Positions 9,318 to 18,840 of a stretch of 64,000 nucleotides of DNA are shown in pieces (positions within the stretch are counted from its first letter, which is position 1; every line of letters starts with the position of its first letter). A program made the position numbers and the translations under genes. Below the pieces are notes generated by a model that worked only from the letters and a program-made list of their open reading frames with translations, did no database searches and had not been told where the DNA came from. The stretch spans positions 4,650,001 to 4,714,000 of the forward strand of contig NZ_CP019236.1 in assembly GCF_001955695.1 (NCBI RefSeq), read 5' to 3'. The stretch comes from Rhodoferax koreense (GTDB taxonomy: Bacteria > Pseudomonadota > Gammaproteobacteria > Burkholderiales > Burkholderiaceae_C).

Positions 9318-10520
9318 TTACCCTAATCCTTGGTTAGATTTCGCCAATCCCAATTGCCTGTCGTACAAGCCCTGGTACGCCGCGACCATGGCCGGAAGGC
9401 TGAATCTCGCTTCGCATTCTGCGCGTCCTTCCTGGCCCATTCTTGCCGCCCGGGCGGGGTCGCTTGCAAGCCTTACCATGCTTTGCGCCAGGGCCTCGGA
9501 GTCATTCGCAGGCACAATTTCCCCCGTCCTCCCGTGCACCACCAATTCAGGATTTCCACCCACCGCCGTGGCGATGACCGGCAACCGACTGGCCATCGCT
9601 TCCAGAATTGTGTTGGAGATCCCCTCCGCCAAGGAAGGAAGCACGAAACAGTGCAGTCCACGCATGACGGCCGGAACGTCCGAACGCTCGCCCGGCAACC
9701 ACGCCAGATCTGCAACCCCGGCGGCTTCGAGCAGGGCCAGAGCTTGCGCACGCAGCGGTCCTTCCCCGACCATCACCAAGCGCAAATTGTTTCGCAGCGA
9801 AGGCCTAATTTCAAGTGCGCGAATGAATGCACGGGCTAGTGACGTTTGGTCCTTCACCGTCTGCATGCGCCCGACCGTCCCAACCATCCAATGATCGCCC
9901 GGAGAGAAAGGGCAGCCGTCGATGGCCACGACGCCGCCGACGTGGTGAATGAACCGGGTGAGATCCACGCCGTTGTAGATCTGCGCGATGTTGGATTCTG
10001 GGACACCGATCTTGCTGGTCAGATATCCCGCAAGATCGCGCGAAAGGGCAACGTAATGTGAGATGAATGGGCGATAGAGGCGGCGTACCCGTTGGTAAGT
10101 ACGGTTCGAGCCATCCAGATCACCCACGTCACGGCCGTGTTCACCGTGGATGCGCACTGGCACCCCAGCCATCCATGCGGCAACCTGAACCTCGAGCGCC
10201 CCCAGGTTGCGGCTGTGTACGATGGCTGGCTTCATCCGACGAAACAGACGGTACAGGCGGGGGTAAAGCCAGAAACCATGGCCTGGAGCTTTCTCAAGCG
10301 CCACATACTCAACATCGCTGCGTTTCACACGCTCCCGAAAGCTCGTGATGGTAGTCAGCGCCACAATTGCATGACGGTAGCCATCGGTCGGCATGTGGTT
10401 GATCAGGTTCACGACGCCGTTTTCCAGCCCGCCCGTGTCGAATCTGTACAGCACATGCACCGCAAGGGGGCGCTTGTCCGCTGGGATGCCTCGGCGCTTG
10501 GCTGGCAGCAGTTCAGCCAT
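9318..10520 (-). CDS. Exosortase A system glycosyltransferase (TIGR03088-like)
   Basis: A 400-residue GT4-type glycosyltransferase. The N-terminal VLYRFDTGGLENGVVNLI motif and HGEHGRD near residue 125 are typical of the sugar transferase group of PEP-CTERM/EpsH1 loci. The C-terminal lobe contains PSLAEGISNTILEAMA with the two Glu residues of the EX7E donor-binding motif. It acts in the cytoplasm on a lipid-linked acceptor. It lies 6 bases downstream of the nucleotide-sugar dehydrogenase and 5 bases upstream of the amidotransferase, inside one transcription unit. Confidence 0.87.
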   Translation of the reverse strand: MAELLPAKRRGIPADKRPLAVHVLYRFDTGGLENGVVNLINHMPTDGYRHAIVALTTITSFRERVKRSDVEYVALEKAPGHGFWLYPRLYRLFRRMKPAIVHSRNLGALEVQVAAWMAGVPVRIHGEHGRDVGDLDGSNRTYQRVRRLYRPFISHYVALSRDLAGYLTSKIGVPESNIAQIYNGVDLTRFIHHVGGVVAIDGCPFSPGDHWMVGTVGRMQTVKDQTSLARAFIRALEIRPSLRNNLRLVMVGEGPLRAQALALLEAAGVADLAWLPGERSDVPAVMRGLHCFVLPSLAEGISNTILEAMASRLPVIATAVGGNPELVVHGRTGEIVPANDSEALAQSMVRLASDPARAARMGQEGRAECEARFSLPAMVAAYQGLYDRQLGLAKSNQGLG

Positions 10521-10526
10521 GCCCGT

Positions 10527-11807
10527 TCAAAGGCGCCAGAGCTTGAACCCTGCGGCCAGTATTTTCTCGCGATCGAACGCGCATTTCACATCAATGAAAG
10601 CACCACCCTTCACTAGCTTCTTACTGAAATCCTCGACCGATAATGACGCATATTCAGTGTGGGCCACGGCCGCCACGATTGCATCGGCTCGTGGAAGCTC
10701 ATCCCACGGCACAAGAGTCACACCATATTCGTGCATCGCCTCATCGGCCTCCGCCTGAGGGTCGGTGACTGAGACCTCGACGCCATAGGACTTGAGTTCA
10801 TTGATGATGTCGATGACCTTCGAATTGCGCAAATCCCCGCAGTTTTCCTTGAAGGTCAGGCCCAGGACATTCACCTTGGCGCCCTTGATATAGCTACCGG
10901 CAGCAATCATGTGCTTGATGGTCTGCTCGGCGATGAACTTACCCATGCTGTCGTTGATGCGCCGGCCCGCAAGAATGACTTGCGGGTGATAGCCGAGCAT
11001 GTCGGCCTTGTGCGTAAGGTAATACGGATCCACACCAATGCAATGGCCGCCGACAAGGCCCGGCTTGAAGCGAAGGAAATTCCATTTGGTGCCTGCAGCT
11101 TCGAGCACCTCGGTCGTATCGATGCCGAGCTTATCGAAAATGATGGCCAGTTCGTTCATTAGCGCAATGTTCAGATCGCGCTGCGTGTTCTCGATCACCT
11201 TGGCAGCTTCCGCTGCCTTGATCGATGAGGCGCGGTGCACCCCCGGAATCACGATACGTTCATACAGCGCGGCGACCTTTTCCAGTGTTTCCGGCGTGTC
11301 ACCCGAAACCACCTTGAGGATCTTGGTGAGCGTGTGCTCTTTGTCACCTGGGTTGATGCGTTCAGGCGAATAACCGACGAAGAAATCCTTTTTCCACTTC
11401 AGGCCCGATTCCCGCTCCAGAACCGGGATACAGACCTCTTCCGTCGCACCCGGATATACCGTCGACTCATAGACCACAGTGACGCCCGGTTTCATGTGAC
11501 GACCAACACTCGTGCTTGCACCGATGAGGGGACGGAAATCCGGAATATGCGCTTCGTCCACAGGCGTCGGGACCGCCACCACGATCATGTCGGCTTCCGC
11601 CAGCGCCGAGGCATCGGAAGTGTAGACCGCATGCGTTGCCGCTCGCATGTCCTCGTCCGACAACTCGCGAGATGGGTCCGTGCCACGTTGGCACGCATCG
11701 ACTTTATGCTGCGAAATGTCGAACCCGATGGTACGAATGTGCTTGGAAAACTCGACCACCAGAGGAAGGCCGACATAACCCAGACCGATGACTGCCACGA
11801 CGCTCAT
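10527..11807 (-). CDS. tviB: Nucleotide-sugar dehydrogenase, TviB/WbpA type (UDP-HexNAc 6-dehydrogenase)
   Basis: The 426-residue protein has an N-terminal NAD-binding motif GLGYVGLP (residues 8-15), a central UDP-sugar dehydrogenase domain and the catalytic Cys in GGHCIGVDPYYL near residue 256. A TFKENCGDLRNSK segment in the C-terminal UDP-binding domain is typical of the TviB/WbpA group. These enzymes oxidise C6 of UDP-GlcNAc or UDP-GalNAc twice to give the HexNAc uronic acid. This fits an acidic exopolysaccharide and supplies a carboxylate that the neighbouring amidotransferase could amidate. It follows the exosortase gene by about 40 bases. UDP-glucose as substrate is less likely but not excluded. 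Confidence 0.87.
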   Translation of the reverse strand: MSVVAVIGLGYVGLPLVVEFSKHIRTIGFDISQHKVDACQRGTDPSRELSDEDMRAATHAVYTSDASALAEADMIVVAVPTPVDEAHIPDFRPLIGASTSVGRHMKPGVTVVYESTVYPGATEEVCIPVLERESGLKWKKDFFVGYSPERINPGDKEHTLTKILKVVSGDTPETLEKVAALYERIVIPGVHRASSIKAAEAAKVIENTQRDLNIALMNELAIIFDKLGIDTTEVLEAAGTKWNFLRFKPGLVGGHCIGVDPYYLTHKADMLGYHPQVILAGRRINDSMGKFIAEQTIKHMIAAGSYIKGAKVNVLGLTFKENCGDLRNSKVIDIINELKSYGVEVSVTDPQAEADEAMHEYGVTLVPWDELPRADAIVAAVAHTEYASLSVEDFSKKLVKGGAFIDVKCAFDREKILAAGFKLWRL

Positions 11808-11849
11808 TTAGATTCCTTCTTGCTGTCCGGCAATTGTAGGTTGACTCAA

Positions 11850-13412
11850 TCAGGACCCGTTCCGCATTTTGTGGAGTAGTGCATCAATCGCAGAAAAGTT
11901 CTCCCGCATGAAAGATTCCAGCTTCGCGTCCGCCTTTCCATCGCCCCCGAGAGGCGTGGAGAGAACGATCACGGCCGCGTCATCACCCTGCCCAAGCAAG
12001 CGATGGACGGCGCTGTAGGCCTTGGCCAGATAATCGCTGCTGGTGAGCTTGCCGTTCAGCCAGTAGAACTGCCAGACCGCAAGACGGGCGCTTTCGGTTT
12101 GACCAAGTCCCTCAACACTGCGCAGCTCGGCCGTGCGCACCTGTACTGGCCGGTCAGCGAAACTTGTGTCACGCTCGCCAGTCGCCGACTGTGCCCAATC
12201 CGGGTTCTTGCTGGTGACCAGCACGTTGTCCGAACTCACGAGTTTCCGTTCGTAATTCTGGTTGCGGTAATACCCAAGGTAGATCACCACAGAGTCATCT
12301 CGCCGCTGATAGGTCGCCAACAACTCGCCGGTGGCGTTGTGGAACGCAGGCCGCAGCGTGTTTTCCCCATTGGGGACCCTGCGCCAGCCGGGGCCGAGTT
12401 CCGTCGGTCCCGCCAACGCCGTGAAGTCGGCGCTCTCGCGACCTTGAGTCGTCCACTCGATGGCCGGCGGTAGCGCAATCACAAGCGCTGCAGCAGCAAC
12501 CGTCATACTCAAAAAACTAGTCCGCAGGACGGTCGGCGGCGACCGGGTAGCCAAGGGGGCCGCCTCGCGCGCAGGCGACTCGGCCCAGCGAGCACCGATC
12601 ATGAACATCAGCATGACAACCACGCCGAAAAACAACCACCCGTAGATCAGATGATCGACGCCGACCGCCACCGTGTTGCCGGAAACATGTCCCAACAGAA
12701 CGATGAGATAGGCCCTCATCCAGTTGGCCAAGATCGGAACGAGGATCGAGACGCCGACGAAGATCCACCGACGCCGATTCGACTGAAAATTCAGGTAGGC
12801 AAACAACGTCCCCACAGTCAACGAAGCAATCAGGTAGCGCACGCCACTGCAGGCCTCCACCACCGACCAGTGCCCTGAGGGGATGACGAACTGCAACCCG
12901 TCACGATAGACAGGAATGCCACTCAGCCGCAGCGCGAGAATGGTGAAGGTTGCTGTCCACTCCATCAGTTGAGGCAGCAAAAACTCGCCAATCGGAACCG
13001 CAAAGAACAAAAAGCCCAAAGGGAAGGCGATCACGCGGGCGGCGCGCCAGCCAATCACTGCGACCACCGCGAGGACCAACAAGGCGGTCATGGCCAGTTG
13101 CGTGACTGCGTTGACAGCGGCTAGGTCACCCAACAGCCAAAGCAATGCGCAACACGCCAGAGGCACCAGCGCCAACGGGTAGGGGCTCGGCGTTTGTGCG
13201 AGCAACTCAGTTCGCTTCCGCCATACCAGCCAGAGCGCGATCGGCGGCACCAGAAAAGCATGGGTAAAAGTTTCGGACCGTGCCCAGATGGTCACCATCG
13301 CCATACCTGTCTCGCGATACAGAAACAAGATGGCAGCGACCAGCACAACTAAGGCCGAAGAGGCAATCTGCCATTGCTTTTTCAAGTCGGGAAAAACTGG
13401 CTTATCCATCAT
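11850..13412 (-). CDS. xrtA: Exosortase A fused to an EpsI domain
   Basis: The 520-residue protein has about eight membrane segments in the first 290 residues and a periplasmic EpsI-type domain after that. The three exosortase catalytic residues are visible: Cys188 in VEACSGVRYL, Arg near 232 in NWMRAYLIV and His254 in GVDHLIYGW. Exosortase A cleaves the PEP-CTERM tail of exported proteins at the inner membrane and is thought to couple them to the surface glycan system. The C-terminal EpsI part is a common fusion of unclear function. The first ATG overlaps the stop of the upstream glycosyltransferase (ATGA). A likely substrate is encoded in this window at 25820. Confidence 0.95.
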   Translation of the reverse strand: MMDKPVFPDLKKQWQIASSALVVLVAAILFLYRETGMAMVTIWARSETFTHAFLVPPIALWLVWRKRTELLAQTPSPYPLALVPLACCALLWLLGDLAAVNAVTQLAMTALLVLAVVAVIGWRAARVIAFPLGFLFFAVPIGEFLLPQLMEWTATFTILALRLSGIPVYRDGLQFVIPSGHWSVVEACSGVRYLIASLTVGTLFAYLNFQSNRRRWIFVGVSILVPILANWMRAYLIVLLGHVSGNTVAVGVDHLIYGWLFFGVVVMLMFMIGARWAESPAREAAPLATRSPPTVLRTSFLSMTVAAAALVIALPPAIEWTTQGRESADFTALAGPTELGPGWRRVPNGENTLRPAFHNATGELLATYQRRDDSVVIYLGYYRNQNYERKLVSSDNVLVTSKNPDWAQSATGERDTSFADRPVQVRTAELRSVEGLGQTESARLAVWQFYWLNGKLTSSDYLAKAYSAVHRLLGQGDDAAVIVLSTPLGGDGKADAKLESFMRENFSAIDALLHKMRNGS

Positions 13413-14626
13413 TGTTCGTTTTCTGGCATGAACCTGTCGAGATGACGATCGATGCCCGCGAGGTGCGCGTCCCAGCTGTAACGCAGCTGCACCATTGTTT
13501 GACCTGCACGCCCAATCGCATCTGCACGTCCCGGCGCATGCAGCAGGGAGTCGATTTGTGCGATGAAGTCTTCGGCATCGCGCGCCGCGAGAAGTTCCGC
13601 GCCTTCACTCGCACCGATAGGCTTGACGCACACGCTCGATGCCACGACAGGCCGGGCCATCGCCATGGCTTCTAGTATCTTGTTCTGGATACCACGCGCA
13701 ACACGCAGAGGTGCGACCACCACCGTCGCATGTTGCAGGTAGGGGCGAACGTCCGGCACCGTGCCGGTGACTACGACATCGGATGAGGCAAGGCCTTCGA
13801 CCGCGGGCGTTGGACTGCGCCCCACGATATAGAAGCGCAGTTCCGGCCAACGCCGAAGCAACTCCGGCAGAACTTCGGCCACGAACCAGGTCACACCGTC
13901 TATATTTGGCCAATAGTCCATCGCCCCCGTAAAAACAAGTACTGGCTTGGCAGAAGATGGGAAAGGTGAAACTCTCGCGGAATCCGGTGCAAAAAAGGCG
14001 GCATCGACCCCGTTGCTCAGAGCCTCGACCTTCCCTGCGACTGCAGAAGCCAAGCCGCGGAATAGCGTAGCCTCGTTCTCGGTCACAAAAAACGACCGCT
14101 CTGCCTTTGCTGCGACTGCGGCTTCGTAGGCAAGCAGACGCTCACCTTCTCTACGATACAACCAGGACATGGGCCAGGAATGTGCCGACGCATATTGAGT
14201 CCACTTCGCGGAATCCACGTCCACGAAGTCGACGAGTTGGGCGGCATCGGGAACCAAGTCCGCGTACTGGGCCATGGGCGACGAGAACACCACCGCTGCG
14301 TCGATTTGCTCATCGGTGGCCAATCGCCTGCACCACGCCGAAAGACCAGCGTCACGATAGTACCCAAGACTCAGCGCTTCGCGCCGCAGCAAGCCAGCCA
14401 AGCTGCGGATTTTGGCGAGGCGCGGGCTGAGACGAGCGACATACACTTCTGCGCAGAATCCACGTACCGTCTCGACGTGCACCTCGTCTTCTGGGTCATC
14501 GACGAAAGTACCGAGAAAGACACGATGTTTCGCTGCGAGGTGTTTGAGCAAATGGTAGGAGCGTACTTTGTCCCCCTTGTTCGGCGGGAATGGCAGCCGA
14601 TGGGCCAAATAAAGCACATTACCCAT
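13409..14626 (-). CDS. Exosortase A system glycosyltransferase (TIGR03087-like)
   Basis: A 405-residue GT-B enzyme. The start MGNVLYLAHRLPFPPNKGDK is diagnostic of the sugar transferase group of PEP-CTERM/EpsH1 loci. The C-terminal lobe has VAPLRVARGIQNKILEAMA, which carries the donor-binding Glu. ATG 14626 lies 4 bases after the stop of the FemAB-like gene and the end overlaps xrtA by 4 bases, so translational coupling is likely on both sides. It probably adds a sugar to the lipid-linked repeat unit. The donor sugar is not known. Confidence 0.88.
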   Translation of the reverse strand: MGNVLYLAHRLPFPPNKGDKVRSYHLLKHLAAKHRVFLGTFVDDPEDEVHVETVRGFCAEVYVARLSPRLAKIRSLAGLLRREALSLGYYRDAGLSAWCRRLATDEQIDAAVVFSSPMAQYADLVPDAAQLVDFVDVDSAKWTQYASAHSWPMSWLYRREGERLLAYEAAVAAKAERSFFVTENEATLFRGLASAVAGKVEALSNGVDAAFFAPDSARVSPFPSSAKPVLVFTGAMDYWPNIDGVTWFVAEVLPELLRRWPELRFYIVGRSPTPAVEGLASSDVVVTGTVPDVRPYLQHATVVVAPLRVARGIQNKILEAMAMARPVVASSVCVKPIGASEGAELLAARDAEDFIAQIDSLLHAPGRADAIGRAGQTMVQLRYSWDAHLAGIDRHLDRFMPENEQ

Positions 14627-14630
14627 CTGC

Positions 14631-15683
14631 TCAACCGAGGCTACGGACAATCCATGGGCCAAGCCAATTCGCAATGCCGATGGGTAGGCGCCGCCAGGCT
14701 GCAATCATGAATTTATATTTGGCGTTGGATGGATTATTCTGCGGAATACCATCAGCCTTGTATAAGCAGTATTCGTAATGCAACGGCGTGGGTTCAAAGC
14801 CCCAATTTTTTTTGAAGGCAAACGAGCCCGTACCCTGTTTACTGCGTCCGTAATCAAATACCTTGAGTCCCCGTGCACAGGCCAAGCGGAGCAGTTCCCA
14901 ATATTTAAAGTCATTGGCAGCCAAATCACGCGCCGCCTCTGCGTCGCCCGCGTAGTAAGGCAAGACCTCATTGCGAAAGTAAAAACTCATCACGCTGCTG
15001 AGGGGCGTTCCGTCGGGTGCCTCCACAGTGAGGACCTCACAATCCCGGCCGAATTCTTTCATCAATTCTCGGAAATAACGTTTCGGCATCGCCGGGGTAC
15101 CGTGCCTGTGCACGTTATCGGCGTAGAGCGCAAAGAAGCGATCAACCCCCATGTCCACTTTGCCGACCAGACCATTCTTCATGCCTTTGCGTACCATCGC
15201 ACGCTGCTTCCGCGGAATTGCCAACATGTTGGCTTCCTCCGTGGGCAAGATTTCCTTGCGAAACGTCACATACAGATCCTGCGTGGGCCACTCCGGGTGA
15301 CGAGGTTCGACGTTTCTGAATTCCAGATGAGCCACACCAAGACGAACCGCCAACTGCTGCGCTTCGGCTTCCAAAGCGGAGGCTGCTCCGGGATGCACTG
15401 CAGCGACACCGCCATAGACCACAAACGGCAAACTCGCCAGTGAGTTGCCAAACAGGCGGCTGTTCACGTGCGCCAGCGGCAGCACGCCCTGCACGCGGCC
15501 ATCCGCCTCGGCGTACAGAAAATAGGTGTCATGTCCGAACACCTCACGCACCAATCTCTGCCAGCCCGCACGGTGGAAAAACGTGGCCGAAGGACACTCC
15601 TGCACAAACGCATCCCAGGCAGCTGCGGCCCGCCGGTCCGTGGGTTGCAATCGTTTGACAACCGGCACCGCTACCTCAGACAC
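14631..15683 (-). CDS. FemAB-like (GNAT fold) protein of the XrtA system
   Basis: The 350-residue protein matches the FemAB-related group found in XrtA loci (TIGR03019-like). An N-terminal acyltransferase fold contains FFHRAGWQRLVREVFG, and a C-terminal half contains DFKYWELLRLACARGLKVFDYGRS and GTGSFAFKKNWGFEP. FemAB relatives transfer amino acids from aminoacyl-tRNA to a cell-wall precursor. Here an amino acid or acyl substituent on the exopolysaccharide is a reasonable guess, not shown. The start is taken as GTG 15683, because upstream ATG codons would overlap the deacetylase by about 100 bases. GTG 15683 overlaps that gene's stop region by a few bases. Confidence 0.83.
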   Translation of the reverse strand: MSEVAVPVVKRLQPTDRRAAAAWDAFVQECPSATFFHRAGWQRLVREVFGHDTYFLYAEADGRVQGVLPLAHVNSRLFGNSLASLPFVVYGGVAAVHPGAASALEAEAQQLAVRLGVAHLEFRNVEPRHPEWPTQDLYVTFRKEILPTEEANMLAIPRKQRAMVRKGMKNGLVGKVDMGVDRFFALYADNVHRHGTPAMPKRYFRELMKEFGRDCEVLTVEAPDGTPLSSVMSFYFRNEVLPYYAGDAEAARDLAANDFKYWELLRLACARGLKVFDYGRSKQGTGSFAFKKNWGFEPTPLHYEYCLYKADGIPQNNPSNAKYKFMIAAWRRLPIGIANWLGPWIVRSLG

Positions 15684-16542
15684 GTACAGCCTTCGCGTTA
15701 GACTCTCCGAGGAATACTTGGTCCATGCGGCCCCATTTGAAGTCGCGCAACAATTGTTCGAGGCGCCCTTCCATGCGATCAATGTTCACGTAGTGCCTGA
15801 ACCGCGTCTTGGCATTGATACCCGCCACCCGCGGTTGGTCTTCATCGATTTCCCAGGGATGGAAGTAAAAAATCGCAGATTCCTTGTCGTTTGCATTGAC
15901 TTGACCCAGCATCCACCGCGAAACGGCGTACGGCAGCAGCCGGAAATAGCCGCCCCCACTGGAAGGCAGATTACGGTTGAACAGCCTCACCGTGGTGACG
16001 GGGATCTCCAGCAGCCCGTCCCGTACCTCATAAGCAAAGCGAGGTGAGTCGGGCATGCCATAGTGATCATGGCGGATCGGATAGATGCTCGAGCTATAGC
16101 GATAACCCGCCTTTTGCAGGCAGTCGAACGCCCACAAATTTTTCTTCCCGATGGAGAAGCTCGGAGCTCGATAGCCTTTGATCTCAACGCCTGACAAATC
16201 CTCGAGCAGGATCTTGGCCAAATCAATATCGGTAAAGAATGACTCCTGGGTCTGGTCGCTGGCGCGCTCGTGACCGTATCCGTGGCTGGCCAGTTCATGA
16301 CCTTCTGCCACGATCAGCCGCACCAGTTGCGGATATCGTTCGGCGATCCATCCCAAGGTAAAAAAAGTCGCCTTGGTACTGTGCTTGTCGAGCATCGCCA
16401 GAATGCGATTGACATTGTGCTCGACGCGACATTCGCGGGTGTTCCATTCCAGACGCGAAATATACGGGGCGAATGCCGAAACCTGGAAGTAGTCTTCCAC
16501 GTCGATGGTCAATGCGTTGGTGATGGTGGTTGGAGCTAACAC
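15676..16542 (-). CDS. XrtA system polysaccharide deacetylase
   Basis: The 288-residue NodB-type deacetylase has the TIDVEDYFQ motif near the start (metal-binding Asp), HGYGHERAS (His-x3-His-like metal ligands), RAPSFSIG and YFHPWEID. It fits the deacetylase of XrtA loci (TIGR03006-like), which removes N-acetyl groups from HexNAc residues of the growing polymer. The start is GTG 16542, 16 bases after the wecB stop. Earlier starts would run far into wecB. It carries no signal peptide, so the site of action may be cytoplasmic, or export may use another route. Confidence 0.87.
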   Translation of the reverse strand: MLAPTTITNALTIDVEDYFQVSAFAPYISRLEWNTRECRVEHNVNRILAMLDKHSTKATFFTLGWIAERYPQLVRLIVAEGHELASHGYGHERASDQTQESFFTDIDLAKILLEDLSGVEIKGYRAPSFSIGKKNLWAFDCLQKAGYRYSSSIYPIRHDHYGMPDSPRFAYEVRDGLLEIPVTTVRLFNRNLPSSGGGYFRLLPYAVSRWMLGQVNANDKESAIFYFHPWEIDEDQPRVAGINAKTRFRHYVNIDRMEGRLEQLLRDFKWGRMDQVFLGESNAKAVRV

Positions 16543-16558
16543 AGTGGCTTTCTGATTC

Positions 16559-17737
16559 CTAGTTGTCGGCGGGAATTTGACGCCGCTGAACCCATTGCCA
16601 CAAATCGGCAACGATGCGTTCTGCCGAACGACCATCCCAGAACTCCGGCACCCGGCCCTGTTTGCCATGCCCCCCTAGGATATCGTCCACGCCACGCATG
16701 ATCGCTTGTGCGTCACGCCCAACCAAGGTATTAGTGCCTTGTTCGATGGTTATTGGCCGCTCCGTGTTTTCACGCAAAGTCAGACACGGCACCCCGAGGG
16801 CGGTCGTCTCCTCCTGTATCCCACCAGAGTCGGTCAACACCATGCGAGCATTGCCCATCAAACCTAACATCTCGAGATAGCCCTGTGGGGGCAACAGCGC
16901 AACCCGAGTTGCATCTAGCAGATGACCGAGGCCAAAACGCTCGATGTTGGCGCGCGTGCGGGGATGCAAGGCAAAAATCAAAGGCAACTTCTGCGCAACT
17001 TGCGCCAGAACCTCCAGCAAGAAACGCAGCGTCTCGGGTTCATCCACATTGGATGGTCGATGGAGCGTCACCAGGCCATAGCCCTCGGGCGCGGCCACCA
17101 GTGACGCATCTCCGCCGCCCGCGCTGACCGTGTCGGCTGGCGAACGCGCATGTTGACGACTGTGCAGCAACGAATCGATCATGACATTGCCGACGAAACA
17201 AACGCGATCGGCTGCGATGCCCTCAAGGCGCAGGTTCTCTTGTGCCGTTCGCTCGGTCGTGTAGAGCCGATCGGCCATCTGATCCGTAAGAATACGATTA
17301 ATCTCCTCGGGCATGGCACGGTCGTAGCTACGCAGTCCGGCCTCCACGTGAGCCACCGGAATGCCTTTTTTCACCGCAACCAAAGAACAGGCCAGCGTGG
17401 AGTTCACGTCACCGACCACCACCACACATGCGGGTACGTGTGCGTCCAGAATCGGTTCGAAGCGGCGCATCACTTCGGCCGTCTGGACCGCGTGGGAGGC
17501 GGATCCAACCTCGAGATTGATATCGGGTCGCGGCAACTGAAGATCCTCGAACAGGCGGTCACTCATGTCCTTGTCGTAGTGCTGGCCGGTATGGACCAAC
17601 AACATAGGCCATGGCGGCTCGTGGGCTTTCAGCGCTCGCAAGATAGGCGCCATCTTCATGAAATTCGGCCGGGCTCCGACAACACAGATCACCGGTTTCA
17701 TTGGCGAAGGGCTCTGGTGCGAGTTGGTAGTACTCAT
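16559..17737 (-). CDS. wecB: UDP-N-acetylglucosamine 2-epimerase (non-hydrolysing)
   Basis: The 392-residue enzyme converts UDP-GlcNAc to UDP-ManNAc and so supplies a sugar donor for the polysaccharide. Family signatures are VGARPNFMKMAP at the N-terminus, HVEAGLRSYDRAMPEEINR with catalytic acidic residues near 130, and LTDSGGIQEE in the C-terminal UDP-binding lobe. The ATG at 17737 overlaps the ATPase stop (ATGA). The family usually begins close to the Met at residue 13, so the first 12 residues may be a short extension or the true start may be 17701. Its product could feed the downstream dehydrogenase tviB. Confidence 0.92.
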   Translation of the reverse strand: MSTTNSHQSPSPMKPVICVVGARPNFMKMAPILRALKAHEPPWPMLLVHTGQHYDKDMSDRLFEDLQLPRPDINLEVGSASHAVQTAEVMRRFEPILDAHVPACVVVVGDVNSTLACSLVAVKKGIPVAHVEAGLRSYDRAMPEEINRILTDQMADRLYTTERTAQENLRLEGIAADRVCFVGNVMIDSLLHSRQHARSPADTVSAGGGDASLVAAPEGYGLVTLHRPSNVDEPETLRFLLEVLAQVAQKLPLIFALHPRTRANIERFGLGHLLDATRVALLPPQGYLEMLGLMGNARMVLTDSGGIQEETTALGVPCLTLRENTERPITIEQGTNTLVGRDAQAIMRGVDDILGGHGKQGRVPEFWDGRSAERIVADLWQWVQRRQIPADN

Positions 17738-18837
17738 GTCTGTTTTTCTTCGGTAGATCGGTGCAAAGCAGCCACCAATTTCTTGAGCATGGATAACAAT
17801 TCCAGATTGGACCGTTCAAGGCGCAACATCCCCTGCTCCATGCGTTGCAGGCGACCGCCCTGATGCTCACCTTCCAGGGTCGAAATCTTTTCCAACGCGG
17901 AATCGAGCAGTTGCGGATCTAAGCCGAGTTTGTCTTCATCGAGATCAAAATCAGCGAACGACGGACCGTCTGCGGACTCCTTGGGCGCTTCTCCCTTAGC
18001 CACAACAACATTCAACGACCGACCGGCTTCCTGGTGAATCTCAAGGGCAACCTCGCGAACATCGGCCGCTGCCAAAGTTTCCTTGTTTTCCAGAAAACCA
18101 AGCAGCAAGAGACGGTCGCAGATCGAATTGATCCGCCGTGGGATACCACCGCTTGCATCGAAGATTGCCTCGAACGCGGCATCCTCGAAATGTGGCTTGT
18201 CCGCCACGGCTCCGGCACACTTCAGGCGATGCTCGATGTAGCCCTGGGTTTCCTCCACATCCATCGGCCCAATATGGCACGCCGCGATGACGCGTTGCCG
18301 AAGTTGCTGCATCTGCGGATTCTGGAGAATTTCCCTGAATTCCGGTTGCCCAACCAGAAAACTCTGCAACAGCGCCTGCTTCCCAAACTGAAAGTTCGAC
18401 AGCATGCGCAGCTCTTCTACTGCACGAGGCGTCAGATTCTGAGCTTCATCTACGACCAACAGACAACGCTTTCCCTGGCTGGTTTGACTGACCAGAAAAG
18501 CTTCGAGCGACATCAGCAAATCCGCTTTCGAGACGTCCTTGGTACGAACACCAAAAGCAGCCCCCACCATTCGCAACGTGTCTTCCGCATCAAGTTGGGT
18601 ACTTACGAGGTTGCCGGCGACCACCTTGTCGGCGTCCAGACTCTCCAGCAACCCGCGCACAATGGTTGTTTTACCGGCACCGATCTCGCCGGTGATGACA
18701 ATAAACCCCTCATTGCGGAGCACGCCGTACTCGAGATACGCCTTTGCACGACGATGCTGCTTGCTCGCAAAATAAAAACTGGGGTCGGGGTTAAGCTGAA
18801 ATGGCTTGGTACTTAACCCGTAATAAGCTTCATACAT
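17734..18837 (-). CDS. XrtA-associated AAA ATPase (TIGR03015-like)
   Basis: The 367-residue protein has a P-loop GEIGAGKTT at residues 50-58 and a Walker B segment LLVVDEAQN around 125-133, followed by the sensor region GGIPRRINSICDR. It is an ExeA/GspA-like ATPase of the group linked to XrtA loci. The family is described as a putative secretion ATPase that may energise assembly of the envelope machinery. Family members end near residue 270. The extra acidic tail here ends in a Leu-rich coiled-coil-like segment (RMEQGMLRLERSNLELLSML). It lies 3 bases after the outer-membrane protein gene. Confidence 0.87.
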   Translation of the reverse strand: MYEAYYGLSTKPFQLNPDPSFYFASKQHRRAKAYLEYGVLRNEGFIVITGEIGAGKTTIVRGLLESLDADKVVAGNLVSTQLDAEDTLRMVGAAFGVRTKDVSKADLLMSLEAFLVSQTSQGKRCLLVVDEAQNLTPRAVEELRMLSNFQFGKQALLQSFLVGQPEFREILQNPQMQQLRQRVIAACHIGPMDVEETQGYIEHRLKCAGAVADKPHFEDAAFEAIFDASGGIPRRINSICDRLLLLGFLENKETLAAADVREVALEIHQEAGRSLNVVVAKGEAPKESADGPSFADFDLDEDKLGLDPQLLDSALEKISTLEGEHQGGRLQRMEQGMLRLERSNLELLSMLKKLVAALHRSTEEKQT

Positions 18838-18840
18838 GTA

